Source: Microthrixaceae bacterium
Lineage (GTDB): Bacteria; Actinomycetota; Acidimicrobiia; Acidimicrobiales; Microtrichaceae
Direction: 5' to 3'
DNA: 64,000 nt
NCBI GenBank assembly: GCA_027493675.1
Contig: JAOSKI010000001.1
Location: forward strand, 124,001-188,000
Positions 54,164-63,790 of the stretch are shown here, one piece after another (positions within the stretch are counted from its first letter, which is position 1; each line of letters opens with the position of its first letter). The notes beneath the pieces were generated by a model. It did not search any database. It saw only the letters and a list, made by a program, of their open reading frames with translations, and was not told where the DNA came from. Made by a program: the position numbers and the translations under genes.

Positions 54164-54385
54164 GTGACCAGGGTCCGTGTTGGCGCGCACGAGCTGATCG
54201 ATGGTGAGTGGTGGCTGTGTGTGGAGACCACCGCGGAGGTGGTGGTATGCGGGCGTTGCGGGACGTGGGCGGTCGGCCATGGCCGTGCGCGTACCGCGGT
54301 GCGGGATCTGGCGGTCCGGGGAAGGCGGACGGTGCTGGCGATGTGGAGCATCGCCTGGGCCACTCAACGCAGATCATCGGGGTAG
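54164..54385 (+). pseudogene. ISL3-family transposase remnant (N-terminal part)
   Basis: 73 residues. ETTAEVVVCGRCGTWAVGHG followed by RARTAVRDLAVRGRRTVLAM matches the N-terminal zinc-finger region of ISL3 transposases (C-x2-C ... HGR ... RDL-x-x-x-G). The sequence departs from the family after about 60 residues, and the DDE catalytic domain is absent, so it is a truncated remnant. ISL3 elements generate 8-bp target duplications, consistent with the repeats just upstream. Confidence 0.65.
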
Positions 54386-54506
54386 GGGCACCCCCCGCTT
54401 CGGCTGCTCCAACAGGTGCACGCGCACGCGTTCGCAGCAAGCCCTCGATGAGGTCCGTCGGGGGCGCCATCCGCCGACGACCTACCGGCCTACTGAAAGG
54501 TCCGTG

Positions 54507-56302
54507 CTAGCGGTTGAGGAACTCGTACACGTTGATCGCGTACTGGCTACGGCTCGACCCCTTGAGCCAATCTATGTCCATCAGGACGACGAGTCGCCCG
54601 CGCCCTGTCGCCATGTCGGACTCATCCCATACCCCGGCAACCGCACGACTGCCGTTGCTGATGAAGACGTTCCTGCCCGTCACGCCACCTAGCCCAGCCA
54701 TGCCGCCCGGCGCATCCGGGTGGAAGTCAACGAGCCGCTGTGGGCTCACGGCGATTGAGCCGGCAGCGTGGAAGTTGGGTGTGAAGGAGCCGTAGATGTC
54801 GCCGAATCCGCCTGCAGTGACCCTCCCCCGTCGATGACCGGAGTTGATGACAGTCGTGATCGAGGCGTTCAGTGCTTCGCAGCAGGGACGCTCACCGGTG
54901 AGGTAGAGGGAGCCGCCGTTGCGGACGTACGCAGCGAGCTGCTCCTGTTCGGAAACCGTCAACGGCTCGTACGCCATGACTACCCAGATGCTGTCGTAGG
55001 CGTCGAGCGATGGAGGCAGTGAGGCGTCCCTCTCGACGCTTGCACCGACGTCACTCAGGGTCTCTTCCAGGTTCTGACCCTCAACCCCGCCGTTGTCGGC
55101 CCTATGCAGGATGAACGTGTTGGCCTCGGCGCATCCGCCGAGACCTCCGCGCTCGAGAGTGCTCAACGCAGAGCGGGACATCGCCTCATAGCCAACACGC
55201 TTGGGGTGGAGCGATTCTCCCTTCGCTCCGAAGACGACCACCCTCCCAGAGCCACCAGTCATCCGAGCCGTTGGTGTTGATGGGCGCTGATACTCCGTGG
55301 TCGCCGAACTCGGCCTTGGTGCCGTCCGCGAAGAGGGACGTGAGCACGCGGCACCCGCCCTCGGTCCGCGTGTTGAATCGGCTCATGACCTCTCGCTGGA
55401 CGGCGTCGCCGCGCTCGTGCAGCTCCTTAAGCTCCGCACCGACGTCGAGGCCCGCGAATGCGTAGTCGTGGTTCTGGAGCAGGTACGGGTATGAGTTCAA
55501 CACGATCGTGCCCGGCTGTTGGCGCCCTTCAGGGTTGAGCCGACTGTGGACCGAGCTCACGACAGCGTCGATGCGGTCGGCGAACGTGCCCCTCCAGCAC
55601 CAAGTCCTTGGCTCGATCCAGGGCTGCCTCGCACTGGTCACCTCTCCTTCCCTGCCCAGCGATGTCGAGAACGAGGCACCGCTGGCCGATCGATCCGAAC
55701 CCGGCGTCGTTTCCACCGATCGTCATCAGCACGTAGTCGATCGACGTCGTGACCTGGTCGAGCGGCGATCTGACGACGCGGGTGCACACCGGGACCCAGC
55801 GTCCAGGCACCGAACTTCTCTTGGCGTCGCCCTTCCAGAAGTCGTCCGGTCCCGTCGATTCCTTCCGGGTGCACCACTCCTCTGCCGAGGAGCGAGAACC
55901 ATGTGTTCGGAACCTGTGCTCCCCGGTGTTCTTCTCGAACTCGCCGGGCTCAACGGTCGCTTGAGCCACTCCGCTTGGCGATGTGCTCTGCCAAGCCGCC
56001 GTGACAGGCACGGTTGTTCACGTTCACCGAGCGACCGTGCTGCTCGCCGATCATCGTCGCGGTGAACTCACCCCACGTCTCTGTGCTCCGGTAGCACTCC
56101 TCGGTTCCGTAGTACGCGCGATCGCCGTGAGGCGGTGCGGGCGCCGGTGCCAGAGGAGAACGAATCACCGATGATCAGGACTTGAACGTCCCCCTCCTCG
56201 GCGCCGGCAGCTTGCTACTGGAGAAGTGGCGTCGAAAGCAACGTTACGAGTACGAGCACGCATGGAGGCGCGCTGCGGAGTCTCTCCGGAAGTGGTCCTC
56301 AT
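54507..56302 (-). CDS. SGNH-family hydrolase fused to a ThuA/GATase-like domain
   Basis: About 598 residues. Block I is VLIIGDSFSSGTGA, block III is MTIGGNDAGFGSIG, and block V is GESLHPKRVGYEAMSRSAL, giving Ser, Gly/Asn and His of the SGNH lipase/esterase fold. In the same uninterrupted frame a second domain follows (DAYDSIWVVMAYEPLTVSEQ, LAAYVRNGGSLYLTGERPCC, LVVLMDIDWLKGSSRSQYAI), resembling ThuA/DUF4350-type flavodoxin-like folds. The start ATG 56302 overlaps the lipoprotein stop. Shifts lie near 56198, 55960, 55590 and 55225. Substrate unknown, perhaps a cell-surface glycan or ester. Confidence 0.7.
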
Positions 56303-56832
56303 GGTCGCCACCTCAGTTCTCGCTGTCGTCGGCGGGAAGGCCGGACGTCGACGAAGTGCTGAGTCCTGACGGTCATTCGCGTCTCGTCCCGATCATTCTC
56401 CATCAGATCAGCGCTGTGGGTTGTTGCGCAGCCGATGTCGAGTTCCATGTCTCCCTTGACGAGGAGCGTCCCAGACGATTCCACTCGAGTTGGTGTCGGC
56501 CGGTTCGGCCCCCTCCCAGCCCTCGTCTAGTGCGGCCTGGTAATAGGCAGCGTGCGCGTTCGAAGCGCTTCGTCCGATGGGGCGACGAACTTCCGGGAGA
56601 TCCAGCTGGTGGGGTCCAATCCCTCTGCGGGAAGCTCCACGATTCCCTGATCTTCGACTCCGCTCGGAATGAAGTCGATGACCGACTCGTTCCGCAGCAT
56701 CTCGATGACCGCTTCCGCCTCGACTGGCACAGCGTCGTCTTCTGGCTCAGCTGGTGTGCACCCGAGAAGCACCGTCAACGCGAGCCCTGAGGCGTACAGC
56801 ATGTACCTGCCATCGGATCGTCTGCTGGCCAT
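56299..56832 (-). CDS. Predicted lipoprotein of unknown function
   Basis: About 178 residues from ATG 56832, with GGAGGGAA upstream. The signal peptide ends in a lipobox (LALTVLLGC), so the mature protein should be lipid-anchored. The mature part is acidic (TPAEPEDDAVPVEAEAVIEM). After shifts near 56540 and 56470 the frame continues AHAAYYQAALDEGWEGAEPA and ELDIGCATTHSADLMENDRD. The stop overlaps the SGNH-hydrolase start, suggesting a two-gene operon. No family recognised. Confidence 0.6.
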
Positions 56833-56908
56833 CTGGTTCCCTCCCTACGCCACGCGCGGACAGCGTCGCTGCCCTCGAGTGCTTTCGTAGTCGACCCACT
56901 CCCGCCTA

Positions 56909-57176
56909 TCAAGACCCGGCGTCGCCCTCGCCCGCCGCAAGCTCTGCAGCAGCCTCGATCCGCTGCAGCTTGCGCTCAAGGATGACGACAGGAAGTTGCC
57001 GTCACAGCATGCTGGCTCCAGGGAGGCTGCCGATGGGTGTATCGCCCGGATCTCATCGGGGGAAGGTCGAGCATCTCAGCGACAGTCTGTGCGGGTGTGA
57101 GCACTTCACCGAGTTCGTGGACACGTTCGACTGACTTCACCCGAAGCTCGGGAACGTCAGCGGCGGCCGAGGTCAT
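56909..57176 (-). pseudogene. DNA methylase N-terminal remnant (restriction-modification type)
   Basis: About 89 residues from ATG 57176. RVHELGEVLTPAQTVAEMLD followed by SLEPACCDGNFLVVILERKL matches the start and SAM-binding motif I of N6-adenine methylases of the type I/IIG group, which normally read LEPACGNGNFL and continue for several hundred residues to NPPY. Here the frame stops soon after motif I, and the loop has CCD in place of CGN or CGD. One shift lies near 57045. Probably a non-functional remnant. Confidence 0.6.
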
Positions 57177-57549
57177 GATGCCATGGCCAGGCGAGGGGTC
57201 ATTGGCGGAGGAAGCGTGGTCGGCGGCGTCGGTGGGGTTGCTCTGGGAGGTGTCGTCGAGCGGAGATCGGGTTGCAGTCGGCCTCGTATGCACCTGAGTG
57301 GCGGAACGCTAGGTGCTGGCTCGGCCGGCGAGCAGGCTGCGCCGAGTCTCGATTGACGACCAGTCGCCCAGCGTTGACCGGTTCCGTGAGGCGAGTGCGG
57401 TGTCGCGCACGGCGCAGTGCCCCATTCCGGTCGGCACGCCGGCCGCCGGCTGCGACGTCGATGGCGTGGTGTTCTGCCACTTCCGGGTGCAGGCAACCGA
57501 CGCTGACCGCGTTGGCTGCCACCTGGTCTGCACAGATGTCGCGGCCTGC
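57177..57549. other. Gap in the accessory region
   Basis: About 370 bases between the methylase remnant and the MazG-like gene. All frames were read; none gives a recognisable protein. No tRNA or repeat is seen. It may be decayed coding sequence. Confidence 0.35.
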
Positions 57550-57806
57550 TCACGTGGGTGGATCGTGGACGTAGCGGGCGGCGGCATCCCCGAGCGACAG
57601 CCCCAACTGGTTGGCCAGCGAGGCGAGCCAGGCGAACACGTCACCCAGTTCGTGCAACTGCTCCTCGGCGGTGCCCTTTGCGTACGGCTTGGGCCAGCTC
57701 GCCCAACTCCTCACAGAGCCAGGCAACCGTTGCCGGCACCCCGCGCTCGCGGTCGTTGGCGCCGTAGAGCCGCTCCATCAGATCCTGGAACTCGTCCGAT
57801 CTCCAC
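57550..57806 (-). CDS. MazG-like nucleotide pyrophosphohydrolase
   Basis: About 86 residues. The MazG pattern is DEFQDLMERLYGANDRERGV, ATVAWLCEELGELAQAVRKG (E-E-x-G-E-L) and EEQLHELGDVFAWLASLANQ with the second acidic pair. Such short MazG proteins hydrolyse NTPs or dNTPs to monophosphates. The probable GTG start at 57806 needs one corrected base, and a second shift lies near 57680. The upstream region is shared with the divergent epimerase gene. Confidence 0.75.
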
Positions 57807-57819
57807 GGGGATGAGGCTA

Positions 57820-57840
57820 GGTGTCGAACACAACGACACC
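57820..57840. promoter_or_regulatory. Inverted repeat between mazG-like and epimerase genes
   Basis: GGTGTCG-AACACAA-CGACACC is a 7-bp perfect inverted repeat. A second, looser CGACAC/GTGTCG pair lies at about 57868-57890. Both are in the divergent promoter gap and could be operator sites. Confidence 0.3.
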
Positions 57841-57916
57841 CGAGTGGACTGCAGGGTCCGTGTCGGCGCGACACTGCCGATTTGGTGTCGTTGGCCGGAT
57901 CGGTTTGGATTCCCCT

Positions 57917-58888
57917 ATGCGTGTGGCTGTCACGGGTGCCTACGGGCACCTGGGTGCGAACCTGGTGCGGTCCCTGCTCGACGACGACGTCACCGTTCGT
58001 GCAGTCGATGTCGCAAGGGGGGGTATCGCTGGAGGGGCTCGACGTGGAGCATGTGGAGGCCGACGTTCTCGACCCTGACGCGCTGTCGCGGGCGTTCGAG
58101 GGGTGTCGAGGTGGTGTTCCACCTCGCTGCGGTGGTCTCTGTGGTCGGTGACCCGACCGGGATGGTGTGGAAGGTCAACGTCGACGGGGCGCAGAATGCC
58201 GCCGAGGCAGCTCTCGAGAGAGGAGTGCGCCGCTTCGTGCACTGCAGTTCGGCGCACGCGTTCGACATCGAGAGCTGTGGACCGTCGCTGGACGAGGACG
58301 GCCCCGTTCGGTCGGATTCGACTCCCCGGTCTATGACCGCTCGAAGTACACGGGTGAGCAGCGTGTGCGCTCGGTGATCGAGGAGGGCCTGGACGCCGTG
58401 ATCGTGAACCCCACCGGGATCATCGGCCCGTATGACTATGCGCCTTCACGCATGGGTGAGACGATCCTGCGGTTCCGTGACGGCGCGATCCCGGTGAGCA
58501 TCGGAGGAGGGTTCGACTTCGTCGATGTGCGTGATCTCGTGGCCGGCATGCGCGCTGCGGTCGACCGGGTCGCACCGGCGCCAACTACCTGTTGTCGGGA
58601 ACCCGGATCTCGATCAGGGAGCTGAGCCTTCTCGTCGCCGGCCACTACGGACGGCAGGCACCGCGCGTGGTCGCACCGTTGCCGCTGATCAGGCCGTTCG
58701 GGTCGCTGGTGATGAGATTGACCCCAAAGGGCCAGGTCCCTCTGTTCACCCCGGAGTCGCTTCGTGCATTGCGGTTCTCACCCACGGTCAGCCACTATGC
58801 GGCGACAACCGAGTTGGGCTATTCGGTCCGCCCGATCCACAGGACCATCGCAGACATACTCGATTGGTTCGAGGCTGCCGGGAGATGA
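57917..58888 (+). CDS. NAD-dependent epimerase/dehydratase family protein
   Basis: An extended SDR of about 324 residues from ATG 57917. The cofactor loop is MRVAVTGAYGHLGANLVRSL. Next come VEVVFHLAAVVSVVGDP, RGVRRFVHCSSAHAFD and the catalytic YDRSKYTGEQRVR (Y-x-x-x-K). LDAVIVNPTGIIGPYD is also typical. It resembles dihydroflavonol-4-reductase-like SDRs. The substrate cannot be told. Shifts lie near 58025, 58100, 58315 and 58575. Confidence 0.85.
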
Positions 58889-58892
58889 CCGG

Positions 58893-59413
58893 TCAGGACT
58901 TCATGAACACGTGCACGGTGAACAGGGTGCGGTAGCCACCGCAGTTGCCCCACACCGCCGCGGTGCCGATGTCGGTGAACTCGGGGTCCAGGACGTTGGC
59001 CCGATGCCCCGGCGAGTTCATGTAGGCGGTGTGGATCTGGCCCACGGCTCCGCCCATGCCCACGTTCTCGCCGAGCTTGCGCCAGTTGGGCGGTGCGCCG
59101 TCGGCGAGCCTCGAGTGCCAGATCCGGCACTGGTCGCGCATCCCTGGGCCCAGCGGTCGGCCTTGATGTCAAGTGCCAGGTTCTCCCGCAAGGCCGGCAG
59201 GCCGGCTGCGGTGCGTGACGAGTTCACGTGGTTCCGTACCGCGTCCAGCTCGGCCTTGCTCGACTCGCAGGCTCCCAGGAGGGATGTCCCAAGCAGGACA
59301 GCGATCGCGAGGAGCGTTTTCGTACGCCGGGTCTGGGTTCGGTAGGGCTTGGTGTTCGGTCTTGACGCCACGAACGGAGCATCGGCGCCGGTAACGAAAG
59401 TCTTGAAAAACAA
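58893..59413 (-). CDS. CAP/SCP-domain lipoprotein
   Basis: About 173 residues. A signal region ends in a lipobox (LAIAVLLGTSLLGAC). The CAP domain runs VRNHVNSSRTAAGLPALREN, WRKLGENVGMGGAVGQIHTA, YMNSPGHRANVLDPEFTDIG and GYRTLFTVHVF. The His and Glu positions of the CAP cavity are present (H in SPGHRANVL, E in GENVG). Bacterial members are exported with little-known roles. A shift lies near 59140. Convergent with the epimerase gene, four bases apart. Confidence 0.85.
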
Positions 59414-59506
59414 TCAAAAACAACGACACATGCTGATAGTCACTCGATCGACCTCGCGACTGCTGTTTCGGTGTGGGTCATGATCGCCGATGCCGACCAG
59501 TGGGCA

Positions 59507-59582
59507 TGGTCGGGTGGGGGAGATTGAACTCCCGACCTCCTCGTCCCGAACGAGGCGCGCTGCCAAACTGCGCCACCACCCG
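59507..59582 (-). tRNA. tRNA-Pro (CGG anticodon), one T-loop base missing
   Basis: Acceptor CGGGTGG/CCACCCG with discriminator A and an encoded CCA. The D arm is GCGC-AGTTTGGCA-GCGC. The anticodon arm is CCTCG-TTCGGGA-CGAGG with CGG. The T arm reads GGGAG-TTCAAT-CTCCC, so the loop has six bases instead of seven (TTCGAAT expected). That is best explained by the same single-base losses seen in protein genes. Confidence 0.93.
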
Positions 59583-59626
59583 TGGCTCGGAGCGTGCCTG
59601 ATTGTGTGCGCCGCTCCGCTGAACCG

Positions 59627-60028
59627 CTACGTGCATCCTACAGACGTGATGCCTCCGCTAGAAGTCGATCGGCGGTCCTTCGCAACTCCGAGTGCCTCGA
59701 GCGGCTTGACCAACCACTCGTCGGCACCTGAACGCTCCGCCAGGAATCGGTCTGCCTCGCGGTCGCACAACAGCAGGATGGGGACCACGGCGAGGCGACC
59801 CGCACCTTCCTCGGCACGTAGGTCCAGGGTCGTTGCCACGCCACCCATGGAACCAAACTGCTGATCGCACACGACGAGGCTGGGGCTCTCGGACTCGACC
59901 ACCGATCGGACCTGCCTGCCGGCACGGACCTGGCTCAGCGATGTGTCGGCGTCGCCGAGTGCGGCGTCGAGCTCCGCGAAGATCCGGTCGTCGTCGGTCG
60001 CCACGAGGATGTGTCTTGATGCACTCAC
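59627..60028 (-). CDS. Response-regulator receiver-domain protein
   Basis: About 133 residues from GTG 60028. The receiver fold is SRHILVATDDDRIFAELDAA (acidic pair), SPSLVVCDQQFGSMGGVATT (phospho-acceptor Asp), AVVPILLLCDREADRF and ADEWLVKPLEALGVA with the conserved Lys. There is no output domain. No histidine kinase is adjacent. The last 15 residues look non-native. Confidence 0.75.
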   Translation of the reverse strand: MSASRHILVATDDDRIFAELDAALGDADTSLSQVRAGRQVRSVVESESPSLVVCDQQFGSMGGVATTLDLRAEEGAGRLAVVPILLLCDREADRFLAERSGADEWLVKPLEALGVAKDRRSTSSGGITSVGCT

Positions 60029-60063
60029 GTACCAGAAGCTACAGCCGCCGTTGGTGCGAGTGC

Positions 60064-61201
60064 CTACTCGGCCACACCACCGAGTTCGTCGCAAGCTGAC
60101 ATCAGGAGCCTTCCGATGTGGCCGAGCCCTTCGAGGTCGGTGACTTCGAAGGGCAGCACCGGGATGCGTACCACCGGAGCCGGTGCCACTTGTTCGGCTA
60201 GTCCGGCGAGGTTCGACTCCTCGCCATCGGCCACCGCCATCGCATCCGCGAGGGCGGTGTAGTGGTCTGCCAACGCCGTTCCGGCGAGAGTCGACGCGCG
60301 GGCGCGAGCTTCAGCAACCCCCCGGGCCTCTCTCGCGCGAACCGTCGGGTCGGAGTCCTGTCGAAGCGCGGCTGCATCCGGTTGACAACCAGCGCCCGCA
60401 CCGAGATCCCGTGCTCGCCCAACTGCTTGGCGAAGTAGCCGGCCTCGGCCACCGTGTCGGCCTTCGGTGACGCCACGAGCACGAAGGACGTGTCGGTCGA
60501 GCCCAGCAGTCGGTCAACTGCCGAGGCGCGCTCCTTGAACCCCTGCTCCATGCCCTCGAACGCGGCGAAGAACGCGATTGCGTCGGCGATGACCTCTCCT
60601 CCGACGACCTTCGAGAGGCTGCGCATGACGCCCTGTGCCGCGACGTTGACCGCTCGCACGATCCCCTTGGTGGGGGTCATGAGGATCCTGTAGAGGCGAT
60701 GGTCGAGGAAGTTCGCCAGCCGCTGCGGAGCATCCAGGAAATCGAGGGCGTGTCGTGTCGGAGGCGTGTCGACCACCACCAGGTCCCAGCCGCCCTCCTC
60801 GGCCAATTCGTAGAGCTTCTCCGGATGCCATGTACTCCTGGGTGCCCGACAACGAGGATGAGATGTTCTGGTAGAAGCGGTTGTCCAAGATCCGGTGGGC
60901 CTGATCGGGGTCGGCCGAGTAGCGCCGCACGAGCCCGTCGAAGGTGCTCTTGGTGTCGAGCATCAGGGCGTGCATCTCACCGGGAAGGTCGATCTCGATC
61001 CGGCTGGGCGTGTTGGTCAGTCCCGCGAGTCCCAGTGCATCGGCGAGACGTCGCGCAGGATCGATCGTGACCACGACGGTCCGTCGTCCGCACCGCCGCC
61101 TCGAGCGCGATCACCGCAGCCGTCGTGGTCTTGCCCACCCCGCCCGAGCCGCAACAGACCACGACCCGGCTTCGCTCGATGACCTCTCCGAATCGGGTCA
61201 T
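60064..61201 (-). CDS. ArsA/GET3-like ATPase, second gene of a pair
   Basis: About 378 residues from ATG 61201. The P-loop is VVVCCGSGGVGKTTTAAVIA. Then come VVTIDPARRLADALGL, DLVVVDTPPTRHALDFLDAP and FVLVASPKADTVAEAGYFAK. It matches actinobacterial anion-transporting ATPase-like proteins encoded as adjacent pairs (Rv3679/Rv3680 in M. tuberculosis). Their precise role is not settled. The start overlaps the stop of the first partner. Shifts lie near 61080, 60840 and 60270. Confidence 0.85.
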
Positions 61202-62167
61202 GCGCCGCCTCCGGCATCGAGTCGGACGACGCCGTTCACCAAGGCGTCCGCGAGTGTCTCGATGTCGTCGCGACCCAGATCCGAGGTGAACACCTGTGGA
61301 AGGTGGATCTGGGGCAAGGGCAGCACCTCGGCCATCCGCTGGAGCTGGACATCCTGGATGGCCCGGCGTGCCTTGCGGAACTCCCGCCGCGGCGTCGAGG
61401 ATCTCAGCCTCACCCGCCATGAGGTGGGTGCCTGCCGCTGTGGCGGCCTCGGCGGCAGGCACAGCGAGGCCCGGGAGCTCGGGGTAGACCCCGTTTACCA
61501 CTACGGGCCCAAGTGACACACCCACGTCCTCCTCCAGGCTGAAGGCGGTCTCGATGAGCTCGTTGACGGGTGTCTCCTCGGGGAGGGTCACAAGCATCAC
61601 CCGGCACCGCTTGGGATCCGAGAGCAGTTCCAGCACGTCGGTCGACTGCACGTGGATCGGGCCGGTGCGAACCGCGTCGGCCAGACCCTGTGCCGAGCGC
61701 AGGAAGGTGATGGCGTGGCCTGCTGCAGGGGCGTCCAGGATGATCAGGTCCTGGTCGTCGGTGCGCTCGATCTGCTTGACCTTTCCGAGCACCAGGATGT
61801 CGCGGATGCCAGGCACAGCGGTCGCGATCACGTCGAGGATCCCCGAGGAGACGAGCCGGTTGGAGATCCGCTTGAGACCCCGGTCGGCCAGGTAGTCGAG
61901 TAGGGCTGCGTCGGGGGTGAGTGTGCGTGCCCGCACTCCGGCATGGGATTCGGCGGCCTTCACGAGTTCCAACTCGGCGTAGCTCAGGCCGCCGGTCTCG
62001 AACATCGAGGACATCGCCTCCTTGCCTTCGACCTCGACGACGAGTGTGCGCAGGCCCGACCTGGAGGCGGCCACGGCCATGGCAGAGGTGACCGCGGTTT
62101 TGCCCACGCCGCCCTTCCCGGCGACGATTGTCACGCCGGCTTCACCGAAGAACTCGGCCGGGTTCAC
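61198..62167 (-). CDS. ArsA/GET3-like ATPase, first gene of a pair
   Basis: About 322 residues from GTG 62167. The deviant P-loop is VTIVAGKGGVGKTAVTSAMA. It is followed by RTLVVEVEGKEAMSSMF, QDLIILDAPAAGHAITFLRS and RCRVMLVTLPEETPVNELIE. The C-terminal part has FTSDLGRDDIETLADALVNG. The pair probably forms a heterodimer, by analogy with GET3-type dimers. A shift lies near 61400. It is divergent from the NfeD-like gene. Confidence 0.85.
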
Positions 62168-62274
62168 ATCGCATCCCCTGTCACGGCCGTCGCCAGAGTC
62201 GGCATCGCGGGGGAGATCGTGCCCCGCAGGTTGCGGAGGCACTTCACCACGAATGTCGTACCGGAGGCTCTCAC

Positions 62275-63569
62275 GTGGGCAAGTCTGCCATTTCAAGGAA
62301 CGCTGCCCGTGTGTCCGCTGTTGTGTCCCTTGTGCTGGTGGTGTTCGTGGGCGTCGCCGACTCCGCGCAGGCGCAACAGACGTGTGCCGACGAAGGCTGT
62401 GTCGACGTGGTGGCCGTGGATGGACTGATCGACGAGATCCAGGCGACGAACGTCATCGAGGCCATCGAGGCGGCGGGCCGCGAAGCGTGGTGTCGAAGCT
62501 GTCGTGTTGCAGGTGGACAGCGAAGGTACTGCCGTGTCCGCCGAACGCCTCACCGACGTCGCCACGGCCATCGAGGAGTCGTCGGTCCCCATCAGCGTGT
62601 GGATTGGCCCCAGTGGGGCGGTGGCCCTGGGAGGATCAGCGGAGTTGGTGGCCATCGCCGATTCCTCGGGCATCGCCGGGTGCCGAGATCGGAGAGGTCG
62701 GAACCCAGCGGCTGCCGGTGGAGCGCTTCGGTGATCTGTTCACCGGCGATGCCGCGGAGGCTGAGAGTCGTGCCTTCGAGGGTGAGGAGGCTGTCGACGC
62801 GGGACTGGTGGACCGATTCGCTCCCATCGTGAGGGAGCACATCGTGAACATCGACGGTGTGCCCAGCGAAGTCAGCGAGGTGGATGGCGAATCCGCCCGG
62901 ACTCCGAGTGCGCTCGTTCGATTCTCGAAGTTGCCCCTCGGGACCCAGTTCCTTCACACCGTGGCGAGCCCGTCGGTGACGTATCTGCTCCTGGTGGTGG
63001 GGCTGGGTTTGCTGGTGTTCGAGTTCTACACCGCAGGGATCGGTATTGCCGGGGTCGTGGGTGCGGCCTGTGTGGTCCTCGCCGCGTACGGCGTGGCGGC
63101 GCTGCCGCACAACACCTGGGCGCTGGTGCTTCTCGCCGCATCCGCGGTCGGGTTCTCGGTGGACATCCAGTCGGGCGTGCCGCGGGTCTGGACCGCTGTG
63201 TCGATGCTGGCGTTCACGATCGGGTCGGTGTTCCTGCTCACCGAGTTCGCCCCGACGTGGCTGGCTCTCTCGCAGGCGTGGTCGGCATGGCCGCTGCGAT
63301 GTTCTCGGGGGATGCCCGCGATGGTGAGGGCGCGCTTCGGGACGCCGACCATCGCAAGGGACTGGCTGATCGGCGAACCGGGGGTTGCAGAGGGCGGCGG
63401 TGGACCCGCAGGGAACGGTGCGGGTGCGCGGCGCGCTGTGGCGGGCACGTCCCGGCATACCACGCCCATCCCGGCCGGCGCGGACCTCAGGGTCGTGGCC
63501 CTCGACGGCGTGGTGCTGGAGGTCGATCCCGTCGGTGACACGTCGGCGGATGACGCTGAGGAGGAGTGA
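62275..63569 (+). CDS. NfeD-family membrane protein with ClpP-like N-terminus
   Basis: About 431 residues from GTG 62275, with GGAGG seven bases upstream. A signal-anchor (VVSLVLVVFVGVADSAQA) precedes a ClpP/SppA-like domain (VVLQVDSEGTAVSAERLTDV, VPISVWIGPSGAVALGGSAE). The usual ASAG serine motif reads GGSAE here, so proteolysis is doubtful. Four or more membrane spans follow (SVTYLLLVVGLGLLVFEFYT, GIGIAGVVGAACVVLAAYG), then the soluble OB-fold-like NfeD tail ending at 63569. Shifts lie near 62485, 62685, 63275 and 63400-63460. Confidence 0.75.
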
Positions 63570-63790
63570 GCCGCTCCCGTAGGCCTGCTCGCGAAAGCAA
63601 GCGCAACTCGTGCAAATTGCTCCTTGTAAGGATTCCGTAGGTCGCTCTATCGTGCAGCGCACACCCGAGGGGATCAGATGACAGGTGGATCCTCTGCGTG
63701 GGCAGCGGCTGCTTGCTGTGTTCAGTAGGGCACGAGGGGACGCAGGCGATTGCCCGGGTGACCTATCCGCTGACGGTCTAGGGGGCCTTG
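63570..63790. other. Gap upstream of whiB-type gene
   Basis: About 220 bases with low gene content. It should hold the promoter of the WhiB gene. TTGCTCC near 63617 and TCTATCGT near 63647 are possible weak promoter elements, but I cannot assign them firmly. Confidence 0.3.
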
